Part shown: in pieces, positions 1 to 9,913 of the stretch
Layout: every line of letters begins with the position of its first letter
Numbering within the stretch: position 1 is the first letter of the stretch
Assembly: GCF_905171775.1 (NCBI RefSeq)
Contig: NC_053491.1
Coordinates: 339,257,841-339,321,840, forward strand
Length of the DNA: 64,000 nucleotides
Reading direction: 5' to 3'
DNA from: Rana temporaria
Lineage: Eukaryota > Chordata > Amphibia > Anura > Ranidae
Notes under the pieces: generated by a model
Database searches by the model: none
What the model was told of the DNA's origin: nothing
What the model saw: the letters and a program-made list of their open reading frames with translations, nothing else
Position numbers and translations under genes: made by a program

Positions 1-236
1 CTCTGCATTCTCCTCGCCACCTTGTCCATAATATGTGCCTTTCGGCGGTTAGGGGTCTTGTATGGCCCTAATTCACCATCATAGTCCTTCCTCCGCATGA
101 TGGAAACTAACTCCACCATTTCCTGGAACCGCATATTAGTGGCTTTGTATCTTCTTTGCCTGGATCGGGACGTCCCTGCCTCTGTCCCTTCACTTGTGGC
201 ATGAGAGCATCGTGCCCGCTCGTGTGACATCGCCAT
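1..236 (-). CDS. SANT/Myb-like DNA-binding protein, N-terminal part (partial)
   Basis: On the minus strand an open frame starts at ATG 236 in a good context (A at -3, G at +4) and runs without a stop for 78 codons to the window edge. A second in-frame ATG lies at 230. After a polar N-terminus rich in Ser, Arg and Thr comes a helix-forming stretch, FQEMVELVSIM, and then the segment YKTPNRRKAHIMDKVARRM, which resembles SANT-like domains encoded by Harbinger transposons. Such proteins bind the element ends and help bring the transposase into the nucleus. It faces away from the MADF gene at 1170, so the two are divergent. The family assignment rests on motif resemblance only. Confidence 0.5.
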   Translation of the reverse strand, partial: MAMSHERARCSHATSEGTEAGTSRSRQRRYKATNMRFQEMVELVSIMRRKDYDGELGPYKTPNRRKAHIMDKVARRMQ

Positions 237-1169
237 CTTTCCTTTCCCACAGAGATTATGGGTGGGGAAAAGAGGAATTGTTACGCCATGGGCGGAGACG
301 AGGGCGGCGTTTCATACATACGCGGAGTGTAGAGAATGCAAACAACGTGTTTACGTAGGTTACGCGGAGAATCTTCGAGCGCATCCAGAACATACACAGT
401 TAACGCCATATTTCCTAAACACATTGATTAGGGGCCTAGCAAAGGTGACGAGGGCGGGGTTTAATAAATACGCGGAGTGTTTAAAAGGTGCACGCCGTGA
501 TTACGCATCTTACGCGGTAATTAGGCGAGCGTGAGAAACGAGGAGCGAGAGACAGGAAGGTAAGGAAATTAAAAATGGGATCAGCAGAGGCCTAGAAAAT
601 GGAGACCCATGGGATGGGGGTTTGGCCTGTTGGTTGCACCCTTTTTAAGCTATTCTGTCTATGGGGTACCACAATGTTATTTTGGTGTCCAAATGCTTTT
701 GGACACCTCACAAAATAGAGATGTGAACAATGCTGTACCTCATTGACAAGTTTTTGATTGGTGTATTCAGATCAGGCAAAGTATTGTTCAAGTGTTGGTT
801 GTACAGAGGTCATTAGGAAGTGTCTTTTATGTCATCCATTGTCAGGGGCATGAGATCTACACATGAAAGAGTGCCTAGATGAATGCTCTCATTTGTAATC
901 ATTGTTTATTTTTCTATATTAAAATTAGTTACTGCAATGTTAACAATGGCTCTGCATCTAGCAAATCAATGTTTGGTACAACCAATGCGGCCGAGCTGCC
1001 AATCATTTTTTAAACAAGAGAGACTGTGTTTGTAATTAGATATAGGTCATAAATTTGAAGACACATATTATATCAAGGTCAACGCTGATCCTTTTTAATA
1101 TCTATTTTTCTTTGGTTTATGTTTTGCGAATCTAGACTCAAAAAATAAATTCAAAAATCACACCGGGAA
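237..1169. other. Intergenic stretch between divergent transposon genes
   Basis: No convincing gene. Two related stretches, about 290-330 and 446-484, share the motif TACGCGGAGTGT, giving a 156-bp spaced partial duplication; the 90-residue open frame over them (262-534) has no domain signature. The rest is AT-rich and unique by eye. It would hold the promoters of both flanking genes, but I see no clear TATA box that fixes a start. Confidence 0.4.
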
Positions 1170-2448
1170 ATGGACCTCCTACAAACTAAGGAAGCTATAG
1201 AGGCCTTACTAGAAAAATATCAGGACACGCCCATCCTGTGGAATTCAAAACACTCGTTATATTGCAATAAAGATGTACGAGCGGCAGCACTAGAGGAGCT
1301 AGCAAACTATATGCAAACATGGGTGCCAGGATGCACTGCCAACATGGTGAAGGATAAACTTGCCAACCTGAGAAGCACATATAGAAGAGCATACAAAGCT
1401 AATAAAACCAAAAAATCGGGAGCAGCAGCAACACAAGCAAAGGAACCCAAACTGTGGTATTACAAACAGATGGCTTTTTTGCGGGACGAAATGGAAGGCA
1501 GGAAAACGATGTCTAGTCTTGCTTCCAACCTTTCCTCCACGCTACCTTCCAGCGGACATTCCCCAGATGACCACAGCCCTGCAGAGTCGGAGGAAGAGGG
1601 CCTGGCTGACAGAGATGCAGATCTGCCACCCTTCGATGAGGAGGTATAGTAGTTTCCTCTATATTTCTGGCGTAAATAATTATTGGTGGATTAATGATTT
1701 GATATTGTCAAAGAAAAGCCAAGCTGGGAAAAAGCACAAAAAAAGGTGTACAGACAAATAGGTGTCAGGGATGACAACTGCAGGGGTCAGAAGTAGAGTC
1801 TATTCAAGTAATAATGAACAAAAAATACTAAACGAAAAACAGGAAAATGAGTGTGGTTTTATTTTGCGAAATTGTAAAAAATGTCATTTTTTTTGCACAC
1901 AGGAAGAAGAGATCAGCCAGGAGGTGGCAGATCCTCACGTGTCTGTCAGCCAGGAGGAGCCTGGGGTCAGTGGCAGCCAGGAGGAGGCCGGGGTCAGTGG
2001 CAGCCAGGAGGAGGCCGGGCCCAGTGGCCTGCAGCAGGTCCCCCCGGCCAGGAGAAGCACCACCAGCCAGTCTTCTCCCCCCCAGGTGAGGCCATCAGGC
2101 CGAAGGAGGCAGTTGAGGCCTGTGGAGGAGGCAAGCCTCCGCATGATACAGGAGGCAAGCGCCATCATGAGGGCCCCCCTCAACCCCACAGAGGCCTTCA
2201 GTGCCTCCTTGGCACATGATTTAAATGAAGGGGAGGAGGACCAGAGAAGACTGGCAAAGGCCCTGATGAACCAGGTCCTTTGGTGGATGCAGAAGGGCCT
2301 GCTGACCCCAGACACTGGGCTATGTGACCCGGCCCGGCTTGCTGAACACCATCCTCCTGCTGCCACATCGACCCCACCTGCAAGAGCCCGTGTAAGATCC
2401 GCTGGAAGGCTGCCTGGAGGGAAGGCTGGAAAGAGGAGGAAACGTTGA
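1170..2448 (+). CDS. MADF-domain protein, two exons (1170-1643, 1903-2448)
   Basis: The start ATG has a good context (G at -3, G at +4). Exon 1 (158 codons) encodes a MADF/Myb-SANT-like DNA-binding domain: an N-terminal helix (LLQTKEAIEALLEKY), the central ANMVKDKLANLRSTYRRAYK helix, then KLWYYKQMAFLRDEM, typical of the third MADF helix. A Ser/Pro/acid-rich tail follows. Without splicing the frame stops at 1647. A donor GAG|GTATAG at 1643/1644 and an acceptor GCACACAG at 1902 join the codons in phase 0. Exon 2 (181 codons) has three copies of a Gly-Ser-Gln-Glu-Glu-Ala repeat, a helical segment with IMRAPLNPTEAF, and a basic tail ending GKRRKR, a likely nuclear signal. No stop or frameshift is seen over 339 residues. 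It is probably the accessory gene of a Harbinger element; a domesticated host gene is less likely. Confidence 0.72.
1644..1902 (+). other. Predicted 259-bp intron of the MADF gene
   Basis: It begins GTATAG and ends TTTTTTTTGCACACAG, a good pyrimidine tract and acceptor. Both flanking frames are phase 0, and the unspliced reading stops after one codon, so splicing is needed to reach exon 2. This is inferred from sequence only. Confidence 0.65.
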
Positions 2449-2637
2449 TTCTCTGCCTTCCATTTCCTTCCACACAAAGGACATCTTGTTTGGACTACCA
2501 CAGTTTGGGTTCCTTTGTTTCTGTGCTGCTGCTTCATATTTTTGGGTTTGCCTCCTGAGGCTTGGTAGTTTATCCTTCACCATGTTGGAAATGCAAGTTT
2601 GCATATAGTTTGCTATCTGTTCTAGTGCTGCCGTTCT
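2449..2637 (-). pseudogene. Convergent MADF exon-1 fragment
   Basis: Read on the minus strand, this encodes AALEQIANYMQTCISNM, then VKDKLPSLRR and FVWKEMEGRE, closely matching residues 34-110 of the MADF gene at 1170 on the opposite strand. It ends directly against the stop codon of exon 2 (2446-2448), so the two are tail to tail with no spacer. The N-terminal third of the domain is missing and the segment between the helices is shortened. The same junction recurs at 20.4 kb, so it is an ancestral feature of this element family. Confidence 0.7.
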
Positions 2638-2665
2638 GTTTATTTTTTGGGATGACATTTGCCAA

Positions 2666-2671
2666 AATAAA
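2666..2671 (+). promoter_or_regulatory. Possible poly(A) signal AATAAA for the MADF gene
   Basis: AATAAA lies 217 bp past the MADF stop codon, followed by a T-rich stretch. It is the first canonical signal downstream. A chance match is possible in AT-rich DNA. Confidence 0.35.
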
Positions 2672-3092
2672 TGGCTTTTTGCTTTCATTTGAAAACATGT
2701 CTATTGTTTGTTATACTGTGGGGATTATTAGGCAGCAAAGCTTTAATAAATATACAATGGGTCATTAACAAAGGACACACTCCTTGGGGGGGGGGGGGGG
2801 GACATTTGGTGTGCCAACATGGTTCAATATTCTCAAATGAAACCCAAAAAAAAAAAAAAAAAACATGTAAGAAAAAAAATGAAGAAAATGGTGACATAAC
2901 TAGAAACACCAAAAAAAAATTAAAAGATGCACATTCCTTTACAAAAATGACAAAAAAAAATTATGGAGGACCACCAACAAAAACACACGTCTGGCCTAGA
3001 AAACCTTTTTAAAGGATTACATCACAAGCAAGAAATGTGACATTTCAGTATGGGACAACTCAATTGAAATTGCATCAGCTTTTAGAACGGGG

Positions 3093-3181
3093 TTATTCTA
3101 GCAAGAGAAGAATTAATAAAACGAGGCAAGAAACTGTGGTTTAGTGCGCCTTTTTAAGACATTGTTCTCTTGCTAGAATAA
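3093..3181. repeat. Short inverted repeat with 17-bp arms
   Basis: The arm TTATTCTAGCAAGAGAA (3093-3109) is perfectly repeated in inverse at 3165-3181, with a 55-bp spacer. It may be a small MITE or a structural part of the surrounding Harbinger-like element. I could not choose. Confidence 0.6.
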
Positions 3182-3510
3182 AAGCTTTCAAATGACGAAT
3201 GTGCCATATCCCAAACAAACGCGAGTTTTACCTGAACGAGCGCTCCCGTCTCCTCATTTGGACTGAGCATGCGCGGGGTTTTTGTACGCTGCTTTTGTGT
3301 ACAGACGACCGAACATGTCTGACGGACACGATTCCAGCGGACTGTTTTAAAGCAAGACCAGGAAACAGTTGTTCGTTGGGAAACGGTCTGGCCGACGAAT
3401 GTTTGCTGGAATCCTGTCCGTTACTGCCTACACACGATCGAACATGTCCGCTGAAACTGGTCCGCGGACCAGTTTCAGCAGACATGTTTGGTCGTGAGTA
3501 CGGGGCCTAA

Positions 3511-4189
3511 CACGTAGAGAGCGTCCTGCCGCACAGATGTAGTTCCCAGGAGGTGGCAAGCACGTTACTGACCACCGCAGTAAAGCCTCCCCTCACGGTG
3601 GTCAGTAAAATCAGACAAGCAGGAAGTGAACAGAACAGAGAAGAAATAGAGCAACTTCTGGGCTAAAACAAACAATGAGGAAGTGAAAAGAGGAATGTCT
3701 GCAGGTAAAGGATGCTTATTATGAAAAAAAAAAAATAAGTTCAGCAGCAAAAAGAGAATGTGACAGCCCTGCAGCCTAAGAACTGAGTGATCACATTACA
3801 GTTGATCATTCAGATCTTGGTCCACTCTGAGCAGTGACTGTCAGTCACCGATCTCTGCTCTGCCCCTCCAGCACTCATTGAAGAGCCAGGCTGACAAGGG
3901 GATGGTAGCGGCTGGCTCACATTCTCAGATGTGTCTTGAGAGGCTAAGCCAGCTGCTGATTAGGCATCTGAGTGGATTCCAACCTTAAAGTGGGGATCCT
4001 TCCAGAGCGGCTTTGCGAAATCAGACAACTACGGGCTTTAGCCTGCTATCAGCTGATTCTGGGTCACAGAAATACAAAAGAAAGTGAACTCCTGTGACCC
4101 AGAAGACAAGTTTGGCCAAAAAAGATTTGGTCAATCTTCTCGCTTAAAGCCGTATTCCAGGCAAGCAGCTAAACCCACAGATAAAGTAC
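3511..4189. other. Unassigned sequence
   Basis: No gene recognised. It contains a small imperfect inverted repeat around ACTGACCACCG and CGGTGGTCAGT (about 3568-3606), an A-run at 3725, and otherwise ordinary unique-looking DNA. Confidence 0.4.
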
Positions 4190-4640
4190 TTAAAGCGGTT
4201 GTAAACCGCATAAACTTTTTTTTTTTTCCCCCAAACCTGCAATGCAAAAGGCATAATAGGCTAGTATGCACCGCATACTAGCCTATTATGAAATACTTAC
4301 CTCGGAACGAGGTGTGTACCACTTACCTGGTCCACGCCGAGCAGGATGTCATCTTGCTCCGGCGTGTCTTCCGGGTATCGCCGCTCCAGCGCTGTGATTG
4401 GCTGGAGCGGCGATGACGTCACTCCCGTGCGTGCGCGCGGGAGATTTAAAAGCGGCAGGGTCCGGCGGATGCCGGTCCTTCAGCCGTGGATTCCCCCCTG
4501 CGCATGCGCCGCCCGCATTGCGGGGGGAATATCTCCTAAACCGTGCAGGTTTAGGAGATATTCTCCTTACCTACAGGTAAGCCTTATTATAGGCTTACCT
4601 GTAGGTAAAAGTCCAAATAGTGGGTTTACAACCACTTTAA
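4190..4640. mobile_element. TTAA-flanked non-autonomous element (piggyBac-like)
   Basis: The ends are TTAAAGCGGTTGTAAACC on the left and GGTTTACAACCACTTTAA on the right, inverted copies with one mismatch and TTAA on both sides. TTAA duplication is the hallmark of piggyBac transposases. The interior has a GC-rich middle and a palindromic stretch near 4560-4610 (ACCTACAGGTAAGCC with its inverse). It has no coding capacity. A second, 5'-truncated copy is at 23400-23512. Confidence 0.75.
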
Positions 4641-4749
4641 ATGAGAGTTTTTTTACGTGCAGGGCCGGTGCAAGGATTTCTGCCTACACAAGCGAAGCTC
4701 CATTTTGGCGCCCCCCCCCCCAACGGCCACCCACCTCCCTTGCAAAAAT

Positions 4750-5340
4750 GTTTCTTTCAATAATTACCCCCCTTCACATATCCCCCCACACAGTATTGCC
4801 CCCCCTTCACATATCCCCCCACACAGTATTGCCCCCCCTTCACATATCCCCCCCACACAGTATTGCCCCCCCTTCACATATCCCCCCCACACAGTAATGC
4901 CCCCTTTCACATATCCCCCCACACAGTATTGCCCCCCCTTCACATATCCCCCCCCCCACACAGTAATGCCCCCTTTCACATATCCCCCCACACAGTATTG
5001 CCCCCCCTTCACATATCCCCCCACACAGTATTGCCCCCCCTTCACATATCCCCCCACACAGTATTGCCCCCCTTCACATATCCCCCCCACACAGTATTGC
5101 CCCCCTTCACATATCCCCCCACACAGTATTGCCCCCCTTCACATATCCCCCCACACAGTATTGCCCCCCTTCACATATCCCCCCCACACAGTATTGCCCC
5201 CCTTCACATATCCCCCCCACACAGTAATGCCCCCTTTCACATATCCCCCCACACAGTAATGCACCCCCCTTCACATATCCCCCACACATTATTGCCCCCA
5301 TCACATACCCCCCCACACAGTATTTCCCCATCACACATCC
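4750..5340. repeat. Minisatellite, unit about 28-32 bp
   Basis: Repeats of TTCACATATCCCCCCACACAG followed by TATTGCCCCC or TAATGCCCCC. C-run length varies from unit to unit, which explains the length variation. Long open frames on both strands here are by-products of the repeat. Confidence 0.9.
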
Positions 5341-6010
5341 CCCCCCCCACACACACACAGCACTACCCCCCCCCCCCTCCCACACACACACACACACAGC
5401 ACTGCTCCCCACACACAGCACTGTCCCCCCACAGCGCTACCCCCCCCCCCACACACAGCACTGCCCCACACACACACACACACACAGCACTGCCCCCCAC
5501 ACACACAGCACTGTCCCCCCACAGTGCTCCCCCCCCCCCCCCCACAGCGCTGCTCCCCCACACACAGCACTGTCCCCCCCCACACACAGCACTGTCCCCC
5601 ACACACACACAGCACTGTCCCCATAACACACACAGCACTGTCCCCCACAGCGCTCCCCCCCCCCCCCACACACAGAGCACTACCCCCCCACAGCGCTAAC
5701 CCCCCACACACAGCACTGCCCCCCCACACAGCACTGCCCCCCCACACAGCACTGCCCCACACACACACAGCACTGTCCCCCCACAGCACTGCCCCCCCCA
5801 CACACAGCACTGCCCCGACACACACAGCACTGTCCCCCCACAGCACTGCCCCCCCCACACACACAGCACTACCCCCCCCACACACACAGCACTACCCCCC
5901 ACACACACAGCACTGCCCCCACACACACAGCACAGCCCCCCCCCCACACACACAGCACTGTCCCCCCACAGCACTGCCCCCCCCCACACACACAGCACTG
6001 CCCCCCCACA
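5340..6010. repeat. Simple-sequence-rich array (CACACACAGCACTGCCCCCC)
   Basis: Irregular copies of CACACACAGCACTGCCCCCC, with runs of CA and C of changing length. It looks derived from the array on its left by CA and C expansion. Non-coding. Confidence 0.9.
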
Positions 6011-6064
6011 CCCCATCCATCACATTTCCATATATTTTCCTCCCTTCCCTCTCCACTTCTACCT

Positions 6065-7495
6065 TGCACAGAGCGCCAAATGCCGCCACAGTGCCCCATC
6101 AAATGCCGCCACAGTGCCCCATCAAATGCCGTCACAGTGCCCCATCAAATGCCGCCACAGAGCCCAGCAAACGCAGCCACTGTGCCCCAGCAAACGCAGC
6201 CACTGTGCCCAGCAAATGCAGCCACTGCGCCCCAGCAAACGCAGCCACTGTGCCCCAGCAAATGCCGCCACTGTGCCCCAGCAAACGCCGCCACTGTGCC
6301 CCAGCAAACGCCGCCACTGTGCCCCAGCAAACGCCGCCACTGTGCCCCATCAAACGCTGTCATTTTACCAATCAAATTCTGCCACTGTGCCCCATCAAAT
6401 GCCGCCACAGTGCCCCATCAAATGCCACCACAGTACCCCATCAAATGCCACCACAGTGCCCCATCAAACGCCGCCACTGTGCCCCAGCAAACGCCGCCAC
6501 TGTGCCCCAGCAAACGCCGCCACTGTGGCCCAGCAAACGCCGCCACTGTGCCCCAGCAAACGCCGCCACTGTGCCCCATCAAACGCTGTCATTTTGCCAA
6601 TCAAATTCTGCCACTGTGCCCCATCAAATGCCACCACAGTGCCCCATCAAATGCCGCCACAGAGCCTATCAAACGCAACCACTGTGCCCAGCAAACGCCC
6701 CCACTGTGCCCCAGCAAACGCCGCCACTGTGCCCCAGCAAACGCCGCCACTGTGCCCCAGCAAACGCTGCCACTGTGCCCCAGCAAACGCCGCCACTGTG
6801 CCCCATCAAATGCTGCCACTGTGCCCAAACGCAGCCACTGTGCCCATCAAATACTGCCACTGTGCCCCATCAAATGCTGCCACTGTGCCCCATCAAATGC
6901 CACCACAGTGCCCCATCAAATGCCACCACGGAGCCTATCAAACGCAGCCACTGTGCCCAGCAAACGCAGCCACTGTGCCCCAGCAAACGCCGCCACTGTG
7001 CCCCAACAAACGCCGCCACTGTGCCCCAGCAAACGCCGCCACTGTGCCCCAGCAAACGCCGCCACTGTGCCCCAGCAAACGCTGCCACTGTAACCCATCA
7101 TAAAATGCTGCCACTGTGCCCAAACGCAGCCACTGTGCCCATCAAATGCTGCCACTGTGCCCTATCAAATGCCACCACAGTGCCCCATCAAATACCGCCA
7201 CAGAGCCTATCAAACGCAGCCACTGTGCCCAGCAAACGCCGCCACTGCCCAAACGCAGCCACTGTGCCCATCAAATACTGCCACTGTGCCCCATCAAATG
7301 CTGCCACTGTGCCCCATCAAATGCTGCCACTGTGCCCCATCAAATGCCGCCACTGTGCCCCATCAAATGCCCCCACTGTGCCCAAAGTTAGCAACAGTGC
7401 CCCATCAAATTCTGCCACTGTGCCTATCAACTGCAGCCACTGTGCCCATCAAAAGTTGCCACTGTGCCCATCAAAAGTTGCCACTGACAGGGTAC
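6065..7495. repeat. 23-bp minisatellite, about 60 units
   Basis: The unit is GCCGCCACTGTGCCCC plus (A/C)(T/G)CAAA(C/T), with two main variants: CAGCAAACGCC and CATCAAATGCC. Deletions give some 15-22-bp units. Because 23 is not a multiple of 3 and the unit lacks stops in all plus frames, three units (69 bp) read as a 23-residue peptide repeat in each frame. The 677-codon open frame across 5524-7557 is therefore an artefact. Confidence 0.93.
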
Positions 7496-8080
7496 AGACA
7501 ATGATGATGAGAGCAATAGAGAGATTAGGCACAGTACAGAAGACAGCATGTGTGTAGTAAATGTACTTACCTGCTCCTCGCCTCGGTGACTTGGTTCCCT
7601 ACTTGCAGCAGGAGAAGCAACATGTGACGTTCTCCCTCTCTCTGAGTGCCCTGCAGTGCAATCTGGGAGTTGTAGTCACTGCAGAGCACAGGCACCAGAG
7701 GGCCAAGTGAAGTCTGTGTGCCTGTGCTCTGTTGGAGAACTACAACTCCCGCCATGCTCTGGGGCTGCCGTCGCCTTCTTTAGGGGAAAGGCTAGGAGGA
7801 CGGCGCCGCAGCGGTGGAGCCTGCTATTGGACGCAGGCAGCCTGAGCCGTGCCCACCACCACTATGAATCGTAACGTCTTGTCCCTCGTCCGCCGCCGCG
7901 GACCGGACTCTGCGGCTGTGTGCAGCGCGCCCGCCGCTTGCGAGTCCCACACAACATACACCGCCTCTGCTCCAGTCCGGACAAAAAAAAAAAAAAAAGG
8001 TAATCTTTCCGCCCCATCCCAGGCTGCGGACCTGCCTGCCGCTTGGTCCGCCTGGTGGTTGCGCCGGCCCTGTTTACGTG

Positions 8081-8891
8081 CCAAATTATGTTTTTATATC
8101 CAGTCCTGAGATTTCCACAGCTCTGCCCCACAACCCAGCCCTGTCTAGCAGATGAGGGGTCTCTTTTTCGGTGCTGCGTTGTGCTGTTTCTGTGCTGTCT
8201 TTTTTTCACTTATAGGACTCCATCCCACCCCACACTATGACTAGACAGTGAAGGAAGCAGCAATATACCAATGAGATCATCTCTCTATCACTCTGCTCTT
8301 TCCTTTCTGTAGCGGTACCACCGTAGGGGCTGCTGGTTGTTGTGGTCTGTTTGTCACCCTGCCCAGCCAGGCACACAATCCTTAGGCATCCAGAAGACAT
8401 GAAACAGTCCAAGCACTGTTTTTGTTTGTTTATTTATTGGGGGAAATCAACTTGGATGGAGATGGGGTAGATATAAAATGCCCAGTTGATCAAAAAGACA
8501 ATGTAGGGACTGAAACTATATACACTCAGTATATACAAGTTCTGCTCTTCCTCCAGCACATTACCTGACTACTGATCTCACTCTTTATCATTTGATTGCT
8601 GAACTTACACTCCAGCACAACAATTGATTCCTCACTTCCAGGACCAGCTAGCACTTTAGATTAGGCCTGACTTTGGCTCCACCAGGCCACTAATGCCCTT
8701 TGCAGGCAGGGACCGCAGGCTTATTTGGTGTAGGTATTTAGGTAGTCCTAGTGCTAGCTGTCCACGTGGCTACTGATCCCAGTTATACAGCTTCAAGCCC
8801 TGTCAGCCCTCCTGGCTGCAGCTGCCTTTCTCCACTGCCTGTGACATCACAGTCCACTCCACCCGTTCTGCACCCATCCCAGACTGCATTC
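8081..8891. other. Unassigned sequence
   Basis: No recognisable gene or terminal repeat. It looks like ordinary unique DNA, with a T-rich stretch at 8408-8440. Confidence 0.4.
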
Positions 8892-9580
8892 CAGTGGTGT
8901 AGCATGGGGGGTGCAGGGGAGGCCGTGGCCCCGGGTGCGATATTTAGGGGGATGAATTTTCACGCCAGTGTGTGTCACTACTGGCTGCCTCCTCCTAATT
9001 TTAGGTTTCGTGCCCCCAGCACTCCGGGAGCCATGTTGAGTGTTCCGCGCCCTGTGATTGGGAGTATGAGGGTCATGTGAGGCGTAGGGCTGGCCTGTCT
9101 GCAATAGCGGTTGCTCCTGAAGTCCTGCCTCCGGACCCCCATATGCCCAATCACAGACACTGAACAAGGCGGGGGGAGACAAGCAAAAATGTAAGCCGCC
9201 TCCATCTCCGCTGCCTCCTTCTCCTCCGCTGCTGCTGACGCCAAAAATGTAAACTGCCTAGTCCTCCTCCTCTGCTGCTGACGCCACCGCCGCCGCTGCC
9301 TCCTCTGCTGCGGGAGACAAGCAAAAATGTGAGCCTCCTCCTCCGCCACCTCCACCACCGCCTTCGCCTCCTCTGCTGCAGAAGACAAGCAAAAATGTGA
9401 GCTGCCCCTGCTGCCTCCTCTTCCTCCACCACCGCCGCTGCCTCCTCCACCACCGCCGCCTCCTCTTATCCGCCTCCTATCCGCCGGACCGATGCAGGCC
9501 AGGAGAAGAAGGTGAGTGAGACTCCCTAGTGTTACTGACCCCCGGGTTGATGAGAAAGAGAGAGAGAAAGGGAATACTGT
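8892..9580. mobile_element. hAT-like left end with GC-rich triplet-like repeats
   Basis: CAGTGGTGTAGCATGGGGGG at 8892 resembles hAT termini starting CAGTGG. I did not find the matching right end or an 8-bp duplication of CTGCATTC. The interior (about 9180-9480) has degenerate CTCCTCCGCC-type repeats and three copies of GACAAGCAAAAATGTGAGC or close variants, spaced 50-120 bp apart. Open frames there are compositional. Confidence 0.45.
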
Positions 9581-9584
9581 AGGC

Positions 9585-9912
9585 AGTAGGACAGTGTAGT
9601 ATAGTATGGTGTAGTATGGTGGTCAGTGTAGTTTAGAATAGTATGGTGGTCAGTGTAGTATAATATGGTGGTCAGTGTAGTGTAGTATAGTGGTCAGTGT
9701 AGTGTAGTATGGTGATCAGTGTAGTGGACAGTATAGTACAGTGGTCAGTGTAGTGTAGTTTGGTGATCAGTGTAGTACAGTGGTCAGTGTAGTGTAGTGT
9801 AGTTCTCAGTGTAGTGGACAGTATAGTATAGTGGTCAGTGTAATGAACAGTATAGTATAGTGGTCAATGTAGTGTAGTGGACAGTATAGTATAGTGGTCA
9901 GTGTAGTGGACA
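9585..9912. repeat. Minisatellite GTGGTCAGTGTAGTGTAGTA, split by a LINE
   Basis: Short irregular units of GTGGTCAGTGTAGTGTAGT and GTGGACAGTATAGTATA. The same array resumes at about 11783-11845, after the CR1-type LINE, so the LINE landed inside it. Confidence 0.85.
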
Positions 9913-9913
9913 G

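Larger units (their letters stand above)
1..3507. mobile_element. Harbinger-like element, left end outside window
   Basis: This block holds a SANT-like gene start, a MADF gene and a convergent MADF fragment, the accessory gene types that accompany PIF/Harbinger transposases. Its right end (3200-3507) resembles Harbinger termini elsewhere in the window: a GC-rich palindromic part and the terminal motif CGTGAGTACGGGGCC followed by TAA, the usual 3-bp Harbinger target. The element at 16835 ends with the similar motif CGTGTGTATGGGGCC. No transposase is visible, so it lies left of the window or is lost. That all of 1-3507 is one element is my inference; the right end is the best supported part. 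Confidence 0.5.
4660..8072. mobile_element. Non-autonomous hAT element filled with tandem repeats (3.4 kb)
   Basis: The left end CAGGGCCGGTGCAA and right end TTGCGCCGGCCCTG are inverted repeats with one mismatch. Both sides carry the perfect 8-bp duplication TTTACGTG (4652-4659, 8073-8080), which is diagnostic of hAT insertion. There is no transposase. About 80 percent of the element is three successive tandem arrays (4750-5340, 5340-6010, 6065-7495), followed by about 570 bp of non-repetitive sequence. Confidence 0.88.

Noticed and set aside
262..534. 90-codon frame next to the SANT-like gene
   Set aside because: No domain, and it covers a partial duplication (TACGCGGAGTGT) in what looks like non-coding transposon sequence.
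4764..6135. Gly/Cys/Val-rich minus-strand frames
   Set aside because: These are inverse readings of the CACACACAGCACTGCCCCCC array, with no start context or domain.
5524..7557. 677-residue plus-strand open reading frame
   Set aside because: It spans two tandem arrays; the 23-bp unit is stop-free in every plus frame, so the frame is a by-product of the repeat.
9151..9453. Arg/Glu-rich minus-strand frame
   Set aside because: Composed of CTCCTCCGCC-type triplet-like repeats; composition explains the open frame.
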